From Chloroflexota bacterium (lineage in GTDB: Bacteria; Chloroflexota; FW602-bin22; JACPRP01): a stretch of 8,038 nucleotides of DNA. The position numbers and the translations under genes were made by a program. Positions 6,300 to 8,038 of the stretch are shown here, piece by piece. The stretch spans positions 1 through 8,038 of the forward strand of contig JACQUC010000203.1 in the NCBI GenBank assembly GCA_016210495.1. The letters run 5' to 3'. The notes under the pieces were generated by a model that was given only the letters and a program-made list of their open reading frames with translations, was not told the DNA's origin and searched no databases. Numbering within the stretch: the first letter of the stretch is position 1; each line of letters opens with the position of its first letter.

Positions 6300-7679
6300 G
6301 TGGTCAACAGCGCTGGTCCACACGATCCGCTTCTTCCTCGTCAGCTAACTGTGATTGGGTTGGGGTATGTAGGTCTTCCTCTTGCGGCCGCCTTTGGCCG
6401 TGTGTTGCCTACAGTTGGATTCGACATTAGCAAGACTCGCGTCGCCGAGCTCCAGGCTGGATCCGACCGCAACCGTGAACTCACGAGAGAAGATCTCTCG
6501 GCGACTTACTTGAGCTTCACTTCAACTGAGACAGACATTACAGAGTCAGACTTCTTTATTGTGGCGGTTCCGACCCCCGTTGACGCGAGCAAGCGGCCGG
6601 ACCTGACACCGTTGGTGTCTGCCAGCGAGGTAGTGGGCAGAGCCATAGCTCGACGGTCGGCCTTACGCTCTTCCAAAGAAGGCGCGGGTAGCCAGAGCAG
6701 TGAGCCCACAATGCCGATCGTCGTCTACGAGTCGACTGTCTATCCAGGTTGCACAGAGGAGGATTGCGTCCCCGTTGTGCAACGAGCCAGCGGGCAAGCG
6801 GCAGGGGTCGGCTTCAAAGTGGGTTACTCACCGGAGCGCATCAACCCTGGAGATCCTGACCATACGCTCGCCCATGTGACGAAGGTGGTATCAGGTCAAG
6901 ACAGCGCCACCTTGGAGCGAGTCGCTGCCACTTACGGGTTGGTAGTCAAGGCCGGTGTGTATCGAGCACCTGACATCCGGACGGCCGAAGCAGCGAAGGT
7001 CATTGAGAACACGCAGCGCGATCAGAACATCGCCCTCATGAATGAACTATCAATGCTTTTCCATCAGATGGGGATGGACAGCAGGGAAGTCTTCCAAGCT
7101 GCGAGAACGAAGTGGAACTTCCTGCCATTCGAGCCGGGCTTGGTAGGCGGCCACTGCATCCCCGTTGATCCGTATTATCTGGCCCACAAGGCTCAGGAGA
7201 TCGGATTCCATACGGAGATGGTGCTTGCGGGGCGGCGCACCAACGATAGCATGGCTCGCTATGTGGCTATTGAGAGTGTCCGCCTCTTGACAAAGGCTCG
7301 ACGGATGCAGCATCCGCCAAGAGTTCTGGTGATGGGGCTCACCTTCAAGGAAAACGTGCCTGACGTGCGCAACACGCAAGTGGTCCCCCTCATCGCGGAA
7401 CTGCAGTCCTGGGGAGCAAAGGTGGCTGTCTACGATCCGTTGGTAGACGACAAGATTGTCCGCGGGATGGGATTTGAGGTAGCATCCAATCCTTTCCTGG
7501 GTGGTGCGCGCTACGATGGCCTAGTCATCGCCACAGCCCACGCATTCTTTCGGAAGCACACGCCTCAAGCGTACTTGGGCCTCCTCAGCAGCGGCGAGGG
7601 CCCCGGTGTCCTCGTTGACGTCAAAGGCATACTGCGGGACGCTTTCAAGAGTGGTGAGGTTTTCTACTGGGCGCTGTGA
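6300..7679 (+). CDS. UDP-N-acetylhexosamine 6-dehydrogenase, TviB/WbpO type
   Basis: It is predicted to oxidise C6 of UDP-GlcNAc or UDP-GalNAc to the uronate with two NAD+, giving an amino-uronic acid building block. From GTG 6300 it has 459 residues. Visible are GLGYVG (20-25), FIVAVPTPVD, YESTVYPGCTEED, GYSPERINPGD, KVIENTQRDQNIALMNE (Lys233, Asn237), KWNFLPFEPGLVGGHC with nucleophile Cys286 and Asp290, and LGLTFKEN-like MGLTFKENVPDVRN. The SPERINPGD, NTQRD and GGHCxxVDPYY signatures place it with TviB (Vi antigen) and WbpO rather than with Ugd. The loop reads CIPVD, whereas I recall CIGVD as usual in this family. About 20 extra residues (118-139, rich in Ser, Arg and Gly) precede the YESTVYPG strand. 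Codon choice looks somewhat less GC-biased than in the epimerase, a weak hint of separate origin. It starts 45 bases after the epimerase stop, so it is probably co-transcribed. Whether GlcNAc or GalNAc is used cannot be read from the sequence. Confidence 0.88.
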   Translation: MVNSAGPHDPLLPRQLTVIGLGYVGLPLAAAFGRVLPTVGFDISKTRVAELQAGSDRNRELTREDLSATYLSFTSTETDITESDFFIVAVPTPVDASKRPDLTPLVSASEVVGRAIARRSALRSSKEGAGSQSSEPTMPIVVYESTVYPGCTEEDCVPVVQRASGQAAGVGFKVGYSPERINPGDPDHTLAHVTKVVSGQDSATLERVAATYGLVVKAGVYRAPDIRTAEAAKVIENTQRDQNIALMNELSMLFHQMGMDSREVFQAARTKWNFLPFEPGLVGGHCIPVDPYYLAHKAQEIGFHTEMVLAGRRTNDSMARYVAIESVRLLTKARRMQHPPRVLVMGLTFKENVPDVRNTQVVPLIAELQSWGAKVAVYDPLVDDKIVRGMGFEVASNPFLGGARYDGLVIATAHAFFRKHTPQAYLGLLSSGEGPGVLVDVKGILRDAFKSGEVFYWAL

Positions 7680-7702
7680 GCTCAGCCGTATCCAGGCTGG
7701 GC
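7680..7702 (+). terminator. Weak stem-loop immediately after the second dehydrogenase
   Basis: GCTCAGCC (7680-7687) pairs with GGCTGGGC (7695-7702) with one T-G wobble, around a 7-base loop. It begins at the base after the stop codon. No T-run follows, so it is at most a factor-dependent or pausing structure. Confidence 0.3.
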
Positions 7703-8012
7703 GGTGCTGTCGTACCCCCGTCCGGATGCCGGGGCATGGCATCATGGGGACGCCTTCGAGGTGTTACGTCCCAAGGGCGGGGGTCCTCACCGTCGCGTGA
7801 GCGAGCTCCTGCACGCGAGGGTCAACCCATGGTTTTGGAGAACAGGGCAGTGTCCGCTCTTGGCTACCGCTGCGAACAACGTGGAGGAACCAGGACGTGT
7901 TGGGAGAACATGTCTCGCGCACCTAAGCACCTAGCCACAAGTCTGGCATACTTCTCGGTGGGGACTCCGGCGGCAGGAAGCGGGCACGACCTACTCCCTT
8001 ATCCAGTCAACT

Positions 8013-8034
8013 CAACCTACCGGCAACCTACCGG
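8013..8034. repeat. Two exact tandem copies of an 11-bp unit
   Basis: CAACCTACCGG occurs at 8013-8023 and again at 8024-8034 with no gap. The window ends four bases later, so a longer array cannot be excluded. Two copies alone could be a simple slippage duplication. Confidence 0.6.
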
Positions 8035-8038
8035 GGGC

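Larger units (their letters stand above)
7680..8038. other. No recognisable gene at the right end of the window
   Basis: These 359 bases contain the hairpin at 7680-7702 and a tandem repeat at 8013-8034. One frame is open from ATG 7829 through the window edge (70 codons, beginning MVLENRAVSALGY). It has only a weak GAGG upstream and no family I recognise, and its composition does not look clearly coding. It could be the start of a gene continuing to the right, but I would not call it one on this evidence. Confidence 0.4.

Noticed and set aside
7829..8038. Open frame from ATG 7829 through the right edge
   Set aside because: Weak ribosome site, unrecognised and atypical translation, and the end is not visible; not enough to call a gene.
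1..8038. CRISPR arrays, tRNA or rRNA genes, phage or defence systems
   Set aside because: No regularly spaced repeats, no tRNA-like arms or conserved rRNA segments, and no defence or phage protein motifs were seen on either strand.

Overview
This is a GC-rich bacterial window with every convincing gene on the + strand. It reads as part of an exopolysaccharide or capsule biosynthesis locus. The gene content (a DUF4012 protein, a fused Wzz/tyrosine-kinase polysaccharide co-polymerase, nucleotide-sugar dehydrogenases, a uronate epimerase and a decayed transposase) and the protein style resemble Chloroflexota or another high-GC, non-proteobacterial lineage. That placement is an inference from family resemblance and is not proven here.

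Layout: (1) 1-1026 is the 3' part of a DUF4012 gene cut by the left window edge. (2) 1027-1379 is non-coding, with two stem-loops and a cluster of CTTGGT motifs. (3) 1380-1937 is an open frame whose first ~117 residues resemble the N-terminus of a DDE transposase. The catalytic part is missing, so this is a mobile-element scar. (4) 1930-3489 encodes a chain-length regulator fused to a BY-kinase, with a dense C-terminal tyrosine cluster. (5) 3490-3918 is a 429-base gap holding an unusually strong 42-nt stem-loop. (6) 3919-5286, 5283-6254 and 6300-7679 encode a UDP-glucose 6-dehydrogenase, a UDP-uronate 4-epimerase and a TviB/WbpO-type UDP-HexNAc 6-dehydrogenase. The first two share a 4-base ATGA overlap and the third follows after 45 bases, so they look like one operon. 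(7) 7680-8038 has no recognisable gene.

How the genes fit together: the first dehydrogenase would make UDP-glucuronate. The epimerase would interconvert gluco- and galacto-configured UDP-uronates. The second dehydrogenase would make UDP-N-acetylhexosaminuronate. These are activated acidic sugars for an anionic polymer. The BY-kinase fusion would control polymer length and export at the membrane. The DUF4012 protein probably belongs to the same envelope process, but its molecular role is unknown to me.

I see no clearly new system. The most unusual items are the 3583-3624 hairpin, the short extracytoplasmic segment of the kinase fusion, the transposase scar abutting the kinase start, and the presence of two different UDP-sugar dehydrogenases around one epimerase.
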